In this document: piece by piece, positions 1 through 7,263 of the stretch
Position numbering within the stretch: position 1 is the stretch's first letter
How the letters are laid out: the number at the start of each line of letters is the position of its first letter
From: Bacteroides intestinalis
Lineage (GTDB): Bacteria > Bacteroidota > Bacteroidia > Bacteroidales > Bacteroidaceae
DNA length: 64,000 nucleotides
Direction of reading: 5' to 3'
Assembly (NCBI RefSeq): GCF_902364365.1
Contig: NZ_CABJDN010000007.1
Span: 124,001 to 188,000 of the forward strand
The notes under the pieces: generated by a model
The model's input: the letters and a program-made list of their open reading frames with translations, nothing else
Told to the model about the DNA's origin: nothing
The model's database searches: none
Program-made: the position numbers and the translations under genes

Positions 1-1
1 T

Positions 2-229
2 GATAATGTCGGTGATGTCGGCAATATTGATAACAATATCAGCTATAATAAATTGAAAGTCATACAATTGATCTTACATAATCCGAATATCACAACTAAG
101 GAAATAGCTGAAACCTTAGGAATTAGCACACGCCAGTGTGAACGTATCATCGCAAAACTTAAACAATCCGGAAAATTATTACGCAAAGGTTCTGCAAGAA
201 CCGGTTACTGGGAGATTAATAACAATTAA
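2..229 (+). CDS. C-terminal fragment of a winged-helix DNA-binding protein (cut by window edge)
   Basis: The reading frame is open from the window edge to a TAA at 227-229 and gives 75 residues. It contains a helix-turn-helix of the winged type (pattern ITTKEIAETLGISTRQCERI, followed by a wing around GKLLRKGSARTGYWEI). This ending is usual for AlbA_2/RecG-like putative transcriptional regulators of Bacteroides, which have a divergent AAA_4 domain first and this winged helix last. The first part lies outside the window, so the family assignment is an inference from the C-terminus only. It is followed by 18 bp and then the MmcQ/YjbR gene on the same strand. Confidence 0.6.
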   Translation, partial: DNVGDVGNIDNNISYNKLKVIQLILHNPNITTKEIAETLGISTRQCERIIAKLKQSGKLLRKGSARTGYWEINNN

Positions 230-247
230 AAATATCTGGAAGTTATT

Positions 248-604
248 ATGGATATAGAAACTGCCCGCGAATACTGCTTAGCCAAGAAAGCAGTCACAGA
301 ATGCCTTCCATTCGATGAGTATTCACTTGTAATGAAAGTTATGGATAAAATGTTCGTACTGATTGATCTGGAGTCCTCCAACAAAATTTGCATGAAGTGT
401 GACCCTGAGTATGCCATAGAGTTGCGCGAACGTTACTCAGCCATCGAAGGCGCCTATCATTTTAATAAGAAATACTGGAATCAGGTTTTTCTTAATGGAG
501 ATGCAGACGATAAGTTGATAAAGAGTCTCATTGACCATGCTTATGAGGAAGTCTTAAAGAAGTTCACCAAGAAAATGCGTGCCGAATATGAAGCCTTACC
601 CTGA
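248..604 (+). CDS. MmcQ/YjbR family protein
   Basis: A 118-residue protein with the full length and conserved pattern of the MmcQ/YjbR family: an N-terminal segment with AREYCLAKKAVTECLPFDEYSLVMKV, a central strand with KMFVLIDLES, the CDPEYAIELRERY element, and the KKYWNQVFLNGD element near residue 80. The family has a CyaY-like/double-wing fold and is usually annotated as a DNA-binding protein, but a physiological role is not established. It ends one base before the best start of the biotin-ligase gene, so the two are probably co-transcribed and translationally coupled. Confidence 0.85.
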   Translation: MDIETAREYCLAKKAVTECLPFDEYSLVMKVMDKMFVLIDLESSNKICMKCDPEYAIELRERYSAIEGAYHFNKKYWNQVFLNGDADDKLIKSLIDHAYEEVLKKFTKKMRAEYEALP

Positions 605-605
605 C

Positions 606-1397
606 ATGAATAAAGAGCCCAACGTACATCTTCCCTCTGCGAAATTTCCTGTTCCCCTCCTCGTATTAATGGAAACAGACTCCACCAATCGGCACTTAAC
701 GCAACTTTGCGATGAACAAGGAACCGATATTCCGGAATTTATGACGGTGATTACCGAACGCCAAACTGCCGGTAAAGGACAACGTGGCAACAGTTGGGAA
801 TCGGAAGATTGTAAAAACATTACATTCAGCTTCGTACTTTACCCTACATTCATTGAAGCGCGTCAACAATTCATTCTTTCCCAGCTCATCTCACTCTCCA
901 TCAAAGAAGAATTGGATGAATGGGCTGAAGGTTTTTCCATAAAATGGCCGAATGACATTTACTGGAATGAAAAGAAGATTTGCGGCATACTGATAGAGAA
1001 TGACCTTTCAGGACATCATATCGGACGCAGCATTTCCGGTATCGGAGTGAATATCAATCAGGAAGTTTTCCGAAGCAATGCCCCTAATCCGGTATCTCTA
1101 AAACAGATTACAGGAGAAGATCATGACCGATATCTGATACTTGCCAATATTATGAAACGAATAAAAGAGTACTATACCCTTTTGCAAACAGACTGTTCAG
1201 GTAAAACAGCAGACTTAATCAACACCCGTTATGCTCATTCCCTATTCCGTCGGAATGGCTTTCATCGCTATGCAGATGCGGACGGCGAATTCATTGCCCA
1301 CTTGCTACGCGTAGAACCGGATGGGCGATTTATTCTTGAAGACCAGGCAGGAAAGGAACGTGGATATTTGTTTAAGGAAGTACAATATATTCTTTAG
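606..1397 (+). CDS. birA: Biotin--[acetyl-CoA-carboxylase] ligase
   Basis: This enzyme activates biotin with ATP and transfers it to the biotin carboxyl carrier domain of acetyl-CoA and related carboxylases. Visible family motifs are ETDSTN near residue 23, the biotinyl-AMP loop GKGQRGNSW near residue 56 (family GRGRRG/GRGQRG), KWPNDIYW near 113 and KKICGILIE near 123, followed by the small C-terminal SH3-like domain. There is no N-terminal HTH, so it is a monofunctional ligase and not a BirA-type repressor. I prefer the ATG at 606, one base after the stop of the preceding gene. An upstream in-frame ATG at 579 would add nine residues and overlap that gene by 26 bp. A very strong hairpin about 100 bp downstream probably ends the transcript. 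Confidence 0.9.
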   Translation: MNKEPNVHLPSAKFPVPLLVLMETDSTNRHLTQLCDEQGTDIPEFMTVITERQTAGKGQRGNSWESEDCKNITFSFVLYPTFIEARQQFILSQLISLSIKEELDEWAEGFSIKWPNDIYWNEKKICGILIENDLSGHHIGRSISGIGVNINQEVFRSNAPNPVSLKQITGEDHDRYLILANIMKRIKEYYTLLQTDCSGKTADLINTRYAHSLFRRNGFHRYADADGEFIAHLLRVEPDGRFILEDQAGKERGYLFKEVQYIL

Positions 1398-1494
1398 AGT
1401 TCAAGGCACAACTAAAAGTTAGTATCAACTTACCCTCACTACCCTCACTTTTAAAATAGATTGATGATAATTAGACTATTAGGTGTGAGTGAGA

Positions 1495-1545
1495 GTAAAA
1501 ATCGGGCGTGAGAGTAAGTGACCTACTCTCACGCCCGATTTTTAC
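1495..1545. terminator. 22-bp perfect hairpin, likely bidirectional terminator of birA
   Basis: Positions 1495-1516 are an exact inverted copy of 1524-1545, with a 7-nt loop. The stem core is GC-rich (TCGGGCGTGAGAG) and is flanked by A5 on the left and T5 on the right, so either strand would give a stem with a U-run. It lies about 100 bp after birA. Confidence 0.7.
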
Positions 1546-1814
1546 ATTTTACGTCATAACTACCTTTATTACAACACAATACTTTACATTTAGTGCATAT
1601 ATCGGACGAGTCTGTAATCCAATATTTTTAGCCTTCCTTCCCCGCGTAAATGGCGGATATGCCCCATTGCAGTCGTTTTCATCATACCGCATATCCTTTG
1701 GAAGTCACCTTTTGTCATCATGTGGTTTTGACTGAAATAGCTGGTCAGTGGAGTGTTCAACATAAGAGATTATTTTGTTTACTCTTAAGAAACATTCCGT
1801 TCACCCTTAGGAAT

Positions 1815-1912
1815 GATTGGACACCAACCTTGGTCAACAGGCTTGTTAACCTTGGTTGATCGGCTTGTTGACCGTCATTAACGAGCCTGTTGACCAAGGT
1901 TAACATCCAATC
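1815..1912. repeat. Large imperfect palindrome with 35-nt arms
   Basis: Arms 1815-1849 and 1878-1912 pair at 30 of 35 positions plus one G-T wobble. The outer 7 bp (GATTGGA/TCCAATC) and the inner 18 bp (1826-1843 with 1884-1901) are perfect and are separated by a symmetrical 4-nt internal loop. The 28-nt apex contains a further GGCTTGTTGACC copy, so the motif GCTTGTTRACC occurs repeatedly. No T-run follows, so it is not a simple terminator. Its function is unknown. Confidence 0.7.
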
Positions 1913-2150
1913 AGACTTACTACCAAGACACCAAACAAGCAGAGCAAAGTCAAATGCCCCCCTATGTATTTCTCAATTACTATTGAAGCTTTTACTCTGA
2001 AATGAATGGGCTGAACTTTTTTGAAATAAATGTAGAATAATATGTTTAAAGCATTATGGATCTCTCACCTACCTACCACTGATTTATTATTCAGCCACAA
2101 AAATAGAATACATTATCGCCAAGAAAATAAAATATTTTCCAAAGAAACAC

Positions 2151-2158
2151 TATCTTTG
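2151..2158 (+). promoter_or_regulatory. TATCTTTG, match to Bacteroides -7 box
   Basis: A perfect match to the Bacteroides sigma-ABfr -7 consensus TAnnTTTG. It lies only 5 bp before the ATG of the TPR regulator, so if it is used the message would be leaderless or nearly so. No clear -33 box was seen. Confidence 0.4.
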
Positions 2159-2163
2159 TAGGT

Positions 2164-3915
2164 ATGAAAACAAACACACGATTCATACTACTAACCTGCC
2201 TACTGCTATGCTTCTACGCATGTGACAGAAAACCTTACCCGCAATCACTGATTATAGCGGACAGTTTGGCAAGCATACAGCCGGATAGTGCTATTACTCT
2301 ATTAAAAACACTGGAAGACAACATAAAGACAGAATCAGAGTCTACGCAAATGTATTATCGATTACTCTGCATCAAAGCAAACGACAAAGCATATATACGC
2401 CATACTTCAGACAGCTTGATACTTCCTATACTACATTATTATATAAAGAAAGAAGATGAAAAGCATTTGCCGGAAGCTTACTACTATGCAGGACGAGTGT
2501 ATAGGGATTTAGGAGATGCACCACAGGCATTAGACTATTTTGAAAAGTCCTTAGAGACACTCCCAAAAAACAAAAAGCATAAACTTAAAAGTTATATTTA
2601 CAGTCAAATGGGAACATTGTTTCTATATCAAGGTTTATATAATGAAGCATTGGAGATATTCAAGAAAAAATATGCATGTGACATAGATTTAAAAGACAGC
2701 GTTGGTATTATTTATACTTTAAGAGATATAGCTGGTACCTATCGTGATATAAATCAAAAAGATAGTTCAATTTATTACTACCAAGCAGCGTATGATTTGG
2801 GAAAAGAACTGAAAAGACAAGATCTCATCAACATGGTACAAAGCCAGATTGCTGGCCTTTACATACAGTCTAAAAAGTACGATTTAGCAAAAATTGCCTT
2901 GCAAGATGCCCTGACTGACATTAAACATTCCAATAAAAGTGGTATTTATTCCATTGCAGCAAAACTATATCATAAAATAGGAATGACAGATTCCGCCGTT
3001 TATTATTATAGAGCTTTATTAGACTTTGGTACTATTTACGCCAAAGAAAATGCCCATCGCAGTTTGGCAGAGATTACAATGAAGGAAAACAATTGTCTGC
3101 TTGCCATACAACACATTCAAGCATACCTTCAATGTGTTGACTCTATTCAAAAAATCACTTATACGGAAAGCCTGCACCAAATGCACTCATTATATAACTA
3201 CCATTTACGAGAAAAAGAAAATTATCGATTGAAGAATGAAAACCAAAAGAAGGCCGATTACCTCAAATATGGCTTAATAGGATTTGCAGTTGTCATAGCC
3301 TCTTTCTTTAGCTACCATCAGTATAATAAACGCAAAAAACAAGAACTAAAGTATCAGCTTCAAAAGGCTGAACAAATGAAAGTTGAAAATTACAAAAAGA
3401 GCCAACAATTCATAGAGGAAAACAATGCCCAAATCCGAGAATTGGAGAAAAAGTTGAACGATATGAATTCTGCAAACGAAATTTTAAGAAAAGAAATACA
3501 AGACCAAAAGGAATTGCTCTGCCAAGAAACACGCCGAGCAGAAATAGAGCAAAGCAAACAAGAAAAGGCACAAAAATCCCTGTTCGATTCCGACATATGC
3601 CAATTACTCAAGAAAAGACTGCTCGATCCTCAAGGACGTATATTCATCACCACTGAAGAATGGATAACCTTAGAAAACACCTTGAAAGAAATATATCCAA
3701 ATTTCTTCGAAAAGTTAAAGGGTATTTATGCCTTCAATGAATTTCAACTACACGTTTGTATGCTCATCAAAGGCGGTTTTTCTCCTTCTGAAATAGCCAA
3801 ACTGACCGAGCATCCCAAAGAAACCATTACTTCAACACGTAGAAGATTATACGTCCGAATCTTCCAGAAAAAAGGGAAACCTGAAGAATGGGATAATTTC
3901 ATCATAACATTGTGA
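2164..3915 (+). CDS. Membrane-anchored TPR regulator with C-terminal HTH
   Basis: A 583-residue protein. The N-terminus is a lipoprotein-like signal peptide (lipobox FYAC, Cys20). Residues about 30-350 are helical TPR-like repeats (AYYYAGRVYRDLGDAPQALD is a typical unit). A hydrophobic segment at about 370-388 (LIGFAVVIASFFSYH) would cross the inner membrane, followed by a Lys/Glu-rich coiled coil (about 390-480) and a C-terminal LuxR/SigJ-like helix-turn-helix (FSPSEIAKLTEHPKETITST, about 538-557). This periplasmic-TPR/cytoplasmic-HTH layout is common in Bacteroides and usually sits beside the genes it controls. The peptide-export operon begins 145 bp downstream on the same strand, with an operator-like repeat cluster between. 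That it senses peptide or export status is my inference. Confidence 0.8.
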   Translation: MKTNTRFILLTCLLLCFYACDRKPYPQSLIIADSLASIQPDSAITLLKTLEDNIKTESESTQMYYRLLCIKANDKAYIRHTSDSLILPILHYYIKKEDEKHLPEAYYYAGRVYRDLGDAPQALDYFEKSLETLPKNKKHKLKSYIYSQMGTLFLYQGLYNEALEIFKKKYACDIDLKDSVGIIYTLRDIAGTYRDINQKDSSIYYYQAAYDLGKELKRQDLINMVQSQIAGLYIQSKKYDLAKIALQDALTDIKHSNKSGIYSIAAKLYHKIGMTDSAVYYYRALLDFGTIYAKENAHRSLAEITMKENNCLLAIQHIQAYLQCVDSIQKITYTESLHQMHSLYNYHLREKENYRLKNENQKKADYLKYGLIGFAVVIASFFSYHQYNKRKKQELKYQLQKAEQMKVENYKKSQQFIEENNAQIRELEKKLNDMNSANEILRKEIQDQKELLCQETRRAEIEQSKQEKAQKSLFDSDICQLLKKRLLDPQGRIFITTEEWITLENTLKEIYPNFFEKLKGIYAFNEFQLHVCMLIKGGFSPSEIAKLTEHPKETITSTRRRLYVRIFQKKGKPEEWDNFIITL

Positions 3916-3931
3916 ATCACATAGACAAAAC

Positions 3932-3981
3932 TGCACACTGTGTGCAACATACAAATTCTCACTGCACACTACTATGCACAC
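3932..3981 (+). promoter_or_regulatory. Operator-like cluster of TGCACAC sites
   Basis: A perfect 15-bp palindrome TGCACACTGTGTGCA lies at 3932-3946. Two further direct half-sites TGCACAC lie at 3963-3969 and 3975-3981. Four copies of one heptamer within 50 bp, between the HTH regulator gene and the operon it faces, suggest a transcription-factor binding region. The central single-base spacer makes an RNA hairpin unlikely, so this is better read as a DNA site than as a terminator. Confidence 0.6.
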
Positions 3982-4023
3982 ACATCTTTTACTTTAAAAC
4001 ACTTACAATATAAAAAAAGTGTG

Positions 4024-4031
4024 TTCTTTTG
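4024..4031 (+). promoter_or_regulatory. TTCTTTTG, probable -7 box of the peptide-export operon
   Basis: Matches TAnnTTTG at all but one position. It lies 29 bp before the start of the DUF3244 gene and about 43 bp after the last TGCACAC half-site, which is a sensible distance for activator control. No obvious -33 element was seen, again consistent with a need for an activator. Confidence 0.4.
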
Positions 4032-4060
4032 TAGCATTAAGAAACCAAAAATCTGGAACA

Positions 4061-4426
4061 ATGAAACTGATAAAATCATTACTACTACTTATTAGCCTTT
4101 TATGTTGCCATAGTATTTTAGCAGAAGAAAAGGTAATAACACTCAACGACATCAATCACAATGACGAATGGGTAGAAGACGAACGCTCCATCACTATAAA
4201 TCCCATTGCTACCATTGAGGGAAATACAATACGTATTTATTCAAACATAACAATAGAGAATGTGTCGATTGTTATAAAAGATCAATCCGACAATGTAATA
4301 TATTCTAATACCAGTATAGTAAATTCACGATGCCACACGTTTGAGGTATTTGATTTACTAAAAGATGACTATATATTGGAACTTAAAATAGGAAATGATT
4401 CTTTTTATGGATGTTTTTCCAATTAA
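4061..4426 (+). CDS. DUF3244 domain secreted protein
   Basis: A 121-residue protein with a clear signal peptide (MKLIKSLLLLISLLCCHSILA) and a small beta-sandwich typical of DUF3244, ending in a C-terminal cap with CHTFEVFDLLKDDYILELKI. I chose the ATG at 4061 because the signal peptide begins there; an upstream in-frame ATG at 4019 falls inside the promoter. DUF3244 proteins are periplasmic or surface proteins of Bacteroides of unknown function. As first gene of the operon, directly before the double-glycine precursor, it could bind or shield the peptide, or serve as immunity protein; that is speculation. Confidence 0.75.
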   Translation: MKLIKSLLLLISLLCCHSILAEEKVITLNDINHNDEWVEDERSITINPIATIEGNTIRIYSNITIENVSIVIKDQSDNVIYSNTSIVNSRCHTFEVFDLLKDDYILELKIGNDSFYGCFSN

Positions 4427-4526
4427 GACGATATCTAATGTACAAAAGAGCCACCAAGAGATAAGAAAACGGAGTCACTTACTCTTGCGAAAAAACGATC
4501 AATAGACTCCACCAAAAATTTAAATT

Positions 4527-4688
4527 ATGGAAAAGATTACTGAAAAAGAAATGCTTGCCATCATGGGAGGTAAATTAATGGAACTGAGTGCATGCGACTT
4601 AGTCATTGCAGAAGGAAATGCTCATGGAAATGATCCTGACTATGATTGGGATGGCTGGAATGAAGCATTTGACAATGCATGTTTGTAA
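4527..4688 (+). CDS. Double-glycine leader peptide precursor (bacteriocin-like)
   Basis: A 53-codon frame. The first 15 residues, MEKITEKEMLAIMGG, form a classical double-glycine leader: hydrophobic residues at -4, -7 and -12 relative to the cleavage site and GG at -2/-1. The predicted mature peptide has 38 residues, starts KLMELSACDL and ends EAFDNACL. It has two cysteines (mature positions 8 and 37), two Trp, and is strongly acidic (nine Asp/Glu against one Lys). The island also encodes a C39 peptidase-exporter that would cut after GG, and a VKOR-thioredoxin protein that could make the C8-C37 disulfide. Short leaders of this kind are known in bacteroidetocins of Bacteroidales; membership of that family is not shown here. 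Toxin or signalling peptide are both possible. Confidence 0.8.
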   Translation: MEKITEKEMLAIMGGKLMELSACDLVIAEGNAHGNDPDYDWDGWNEAFDNACL

Positions 4689-4704
4689 AAGTTCATGTTT
4701 TTCA

Positions 4705-4789
4705 CCCAGAGAGCACGTCAACTTGTATAATACAAACTGATAATTCAAATATTACAGTTCAATTCATACAATTTGTTGTGCTCCCTGTG
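4705..4789 (+). promoter_or_regulatory. Long imperfect hairpin after the precursor gene
   Basis: Arms 4711-4728 and 4766-4783 match at 15 of 18 positions. The stem extends outward with further pairs to about 4705/4789 and inward with AACTG/CAGTT (4735-4739 with 4755-4759). No U-run follows, so it is more likely an mRNA-stabilising or partial read-through element than a full terminator. In bacteriocin operons such a structure allows much more precursor than exporter to be made. Confidence 0.55.
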
Positions 4790-4858
4790 GTTAATTATAG
4801 TCCATTATGCATTGGATTTTAGAAATATCATTTTCATATAAATAGATTTAGATTCCAA

Positions 4859-5689
4859 ATGAAAGTAAAATACATCATCTTTTTTATCTGCAGTTTAACA
4901 ACTCACATATTATATGCACAGAAAGTAGAAGTTATTGAGCCTGCAGTGTTAGAATGTGAATATTACAAACGTGTAGTAACTGACACATTAGATAGGAAAA
5001 ATGACTATAAAGCAGAACCGGCAAGACTCCGAATCGGGAAAAACAGTAGCATGTTCTATTCCCCAAGAGAATTGCGGTGGGATTCGTTAGGAACAGACAG
5101 AAAAAAAAGAGCCATGATGTTTATAGAATACTCAAGAAAAACCGGAGGAAAAAGTCCAAGCGGGGTTTTCCATGAGTATGTTTATAAGAATTTTCCAGAA
5201 AACAAGGTGACAGTATTCAATCATTTCGCTCTGATGAATTGGACCTATGAGGAAGAGTGGGAAAAACCACAATGGGCACTAAAAGATTCCACTAAAGTAA
5301 TATTGGAATATTCCTGCCAACTAGCCATTAGTCATTATCGTGGACGAGTCTGGTATGCTTGGTTCACTTTTGACATTCCTATCAGTGAAGGACCGTGGAA
5401 ACTATGTGGATTACCAGGGCTGATTTTAGAAGCTTATGACAAAGACAAAGACTATAGTTTCACAGCTACAGGCTTAGTAAGCAAAGGAATACAACCAGTA
5501 GGCATTTATGACTTCTATGGACATGACTGGGCAAAAACTACCCGAAAAAAATATTTAGAGACCCGTTACAAAGAGTTACATACCGATCCGACCGAAAGAA
5601 TGAGTACAATGTACGGATTGAAACGTTCTGAAGGAAAGAAAGAACTAAAACATCGCAATTACGACTTTGAAGAAACTGATTATCACTAG
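4859..5689 (+). CDS. GLPGLI family protein
   Basis: A 276-residue exported protein (signal peptide MKVKYIIFFICSLTTHILYA) carrying the name-giving GLPGLI motif at about residues 184-189 in the context PWKLCGLPGLILEAYD. GLPGLI proteins are a Bacteroidota family of unknown biochemical function, often encoded next to TonB-receptor-like proteins and peptide-export genes. Here it lies between the peptide precursor and the VKOR-thioredoxin gene, 14 bp upstream of the latter, which makes it part of the same operon. A role in handling the exported peptide is inferred from context only. Confidence 0.85.
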   Translation: MKVKYIIFFICSLTTHILYAQKVEVIEPAVLECEYYKRVVTDTLDRKNDYKAEPARLRIGKNSSMFYSPRELRWDSLGTDRKKRAMMFIEYSRKTGGKSPSGVFHEYVYKNFPENKVTVFNHFALMNWTYEEEWEKPQWALKDSTKVILEYSCQLAISHYRGRVWYAWFTFDIPISEGPWKLCGLPGLILEAYDKDKDYSFTATGLVSKGIQPVGIYDFYGHDWAKTTRKKYLETRYKELHTDPTERMSTMYGLKRSEGKKELKHRNYDFEETDYH

Positions 5690-5703
5690 AAATACGACTC
5701 ATC

Positions 5704-7263
5704 ATGATGTCTAACAAATGCAACTTGACAGATACGCTCTATTGCTACAGCAAGCTTTACAAAAGTAGCATTCACAAAGAAGATGTGCAAATCTTATTGG
5801 AATCATCTCCTGCATATCCGACAATGTTGAGCTTATATCGTACTCTCCATTCTATTGAAATAGAATGTAATGTCATAAAGGCAAAATTTGAAGACATTGC
5901 AACGTTAAACAAGCCATTCTTGGCTCATCTGAAAGGTCAAACAACAGACAATATAATTCTCATAAAAAAAATAGTCAGTAATAATATTCTATGGTATAAT
6001 ACAGCAAATTCTCGTTTCTACAAAGAAAGTATTGACACTTTTCTAAAAAAATGGGATGGTATCATTCTATATAGTACAGATAAAGAGATTAGTATAAACA
6101 GAAGATGCATATATATCTATATAACTTTACTTTGCTTATTTGCTATCCCTTTTTTCAATATTATTAACTTAGCAATTGTTGCTTTAAATATCATAGGTCT
6201 TTATAGCTCATATATCATATTTGCACATGAAAAAGGAAAGCGTGGAACAGTATTAAATAAAATATGTAAAGTGGGAAAACATATTGATTGTGACAGTGTA
6301 GCACATTCAAAATTTTCACGTTTCGGTAATATTACTTTAGCTGATTTAGGACTAGTATATTTCGGAACAGCATTATTTTTTTCTTTTTCCCTTTTATATA
6401 ATCCATTTAATATCAACACAAGTGAAACATATTCAGCAATACTCATCATTAGCTGTCCGTTCATCTTATATTCCCTATCCGTTCAACTTTATATAAAGAA
6501 ATGGTGTATTCTATGCCTTTCGTTAGATTCTATTATAATATTGCAAGCCTGTCTTTTCTTTATCAAAGAAGATTTTAGTTTTACAAATACTATAACACCA
6601 TTTTTTCAAATCTCGTATTTCTTTCCACTAATACTATTAGCTGTCATTTTATTAAAGAAGTACTCCACAACTAAAAGCCAATATATCGAACAAAAAATAC
6701 ATTCTTTAAGAATACATCGCACACCTTCTGTATTCAATTTATTCATTAATAAAGCAACAGTAATACGTCAAGATGAATATGGACTTAGTATTGGAGACCC
6801 CAATGCCCCCTTAACTATTACAACTTGGATTAGTCCTCATTGTCCCCATTGCACAGAAATTGTCAAGAACATGTTCCTATTCATTCATAATAAGAAAGTA
6901 CAATGGAAAATCTATTTTGCCGGAACTGATCAAAATACAGAAAACAATAGGCGCTATATAGTAGAGTTGTATTTTATTGCTTTATTCATTTCAAATAAGA
7001 CACAATTCCTAAATGCTATAAAACAATGGTATAATCATGACCAGACCCCAATATTCAAGAAACTATCAAAATACGGAATTAACAAAAATGCCGAACTGAT
7101 ATTAGAAAAGCACATATCCTATGCCAAAGAAATAGGAATAAAAGAGTACCCAACTATTTTTATAAACAACATACGGCTTCCACAAGAATATACCTTAAAC
7201 GATTTATACTATATGATATATGATCATGATATTATAAATGTCCTAAATACCTCTAATACATGA
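5704..7263 (+). CDS. VKOR-thioredoxin membrane protein with degenerate C39-like domain
   Basis: A 519-residue fusion. Residues about 1-130 resemble a C39 peptidase-like domain without the catalytic Cys/His. Residues about 135-330 are a multi-pass vitamin K epoxide reductase domain with loop cysteines in CKVGKHIDC (188, 196) and active-site CILC (268, 271). Residues about 350-500 are a thioredoxin/DsbA-like domain with CPHC (380, 383) and cis-Pro motif YPTIF near 482. VKOR-Trx fusions reoxidise a periplasmic thioredoxin-like partner with quinone and so form disulfides in exported proteins. The likely client here is the two-cysteine peptide encoded upstream. The gene ends in an ATGA overlap with the next gene, showing tight translational coupling. 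Confidence 0.85.
   Translation: MMSNKCNLTDTLYCYSKLYKSSIHKEDVQILLESSPAYPTMLSLYRTLHSIEIECNVIKAKFEDIATLNKPFLAHLKGQTTDNIILIKKIVSNNILWYNTANSRFYKESIDTFLKKWDGIILYSTDKEISINRRCIYIYITLLCLFAIPFFNIINLAIVALNIIGLYSSYIIFAHEKGKRGTVLNKICKVGKHIDCDSVAHSKFSRFGNITLADLGLVYFGTALFFSFSLLYNPFNINTSETYSAILIISCPFILYSLSVQLYIKKWCILCLSLDSIIILQACLFFIKEDFSFTNTITPFFQISYFFPLILLAVILLKKYSTTKSQYIEQKIHSLRIHRTPSVFNLFINKATVIRQDEYGLSIGDPNAPLTITTWISPHCPHCTEIVKNMFLFIHNKKVQWKIYFAGTDQNTENNRRYIVELYFIALFISNKTQFLNAIKQWYNHDQTPIFKKLSKYGINKNAELILEKHISYAKEIGIKEYPTIFINNIRLPQEYTLNDLYYMIYDHDIINVLNTSNT

Larger units (their letters stand above)
1398..2163. other. Long non-coding stretch with two large hairpins
   Basis: About 770 bp without a convincing gene. 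Short frames exist at 1508-1735 and 1650-1859, but they overlap the hairpins, begin without a plausible ribosome site and resemble no family. The stretch holds a 22-bp perfect stem (1495-1545), a 35-nt-armed hairpin (1815-1912) and a TAnnTTTG promoter-like box just before the TPR regulator. Everything else here looks like plain AT-rich DNA. Confidence 0.6.

Noticed and set aside
1508..1859. Two short plus-strand frames in the spacer after birA
   Set aside because: They overlap the hairpin or each other in different frames, show no signal, no family and no ribosome site; likely chance frames.
3932..3946. Terminator of the TPR regulator gene
   Set aside because: The palindrome has a single-base centre so RNA could not fold it well, and no T-run follows. 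An operator is more likely.
4019..4060. Upstream start for the DUF3244 protein
   Set aside because: The first 14 residues would precede the signal peptide and overlap the promoter box.
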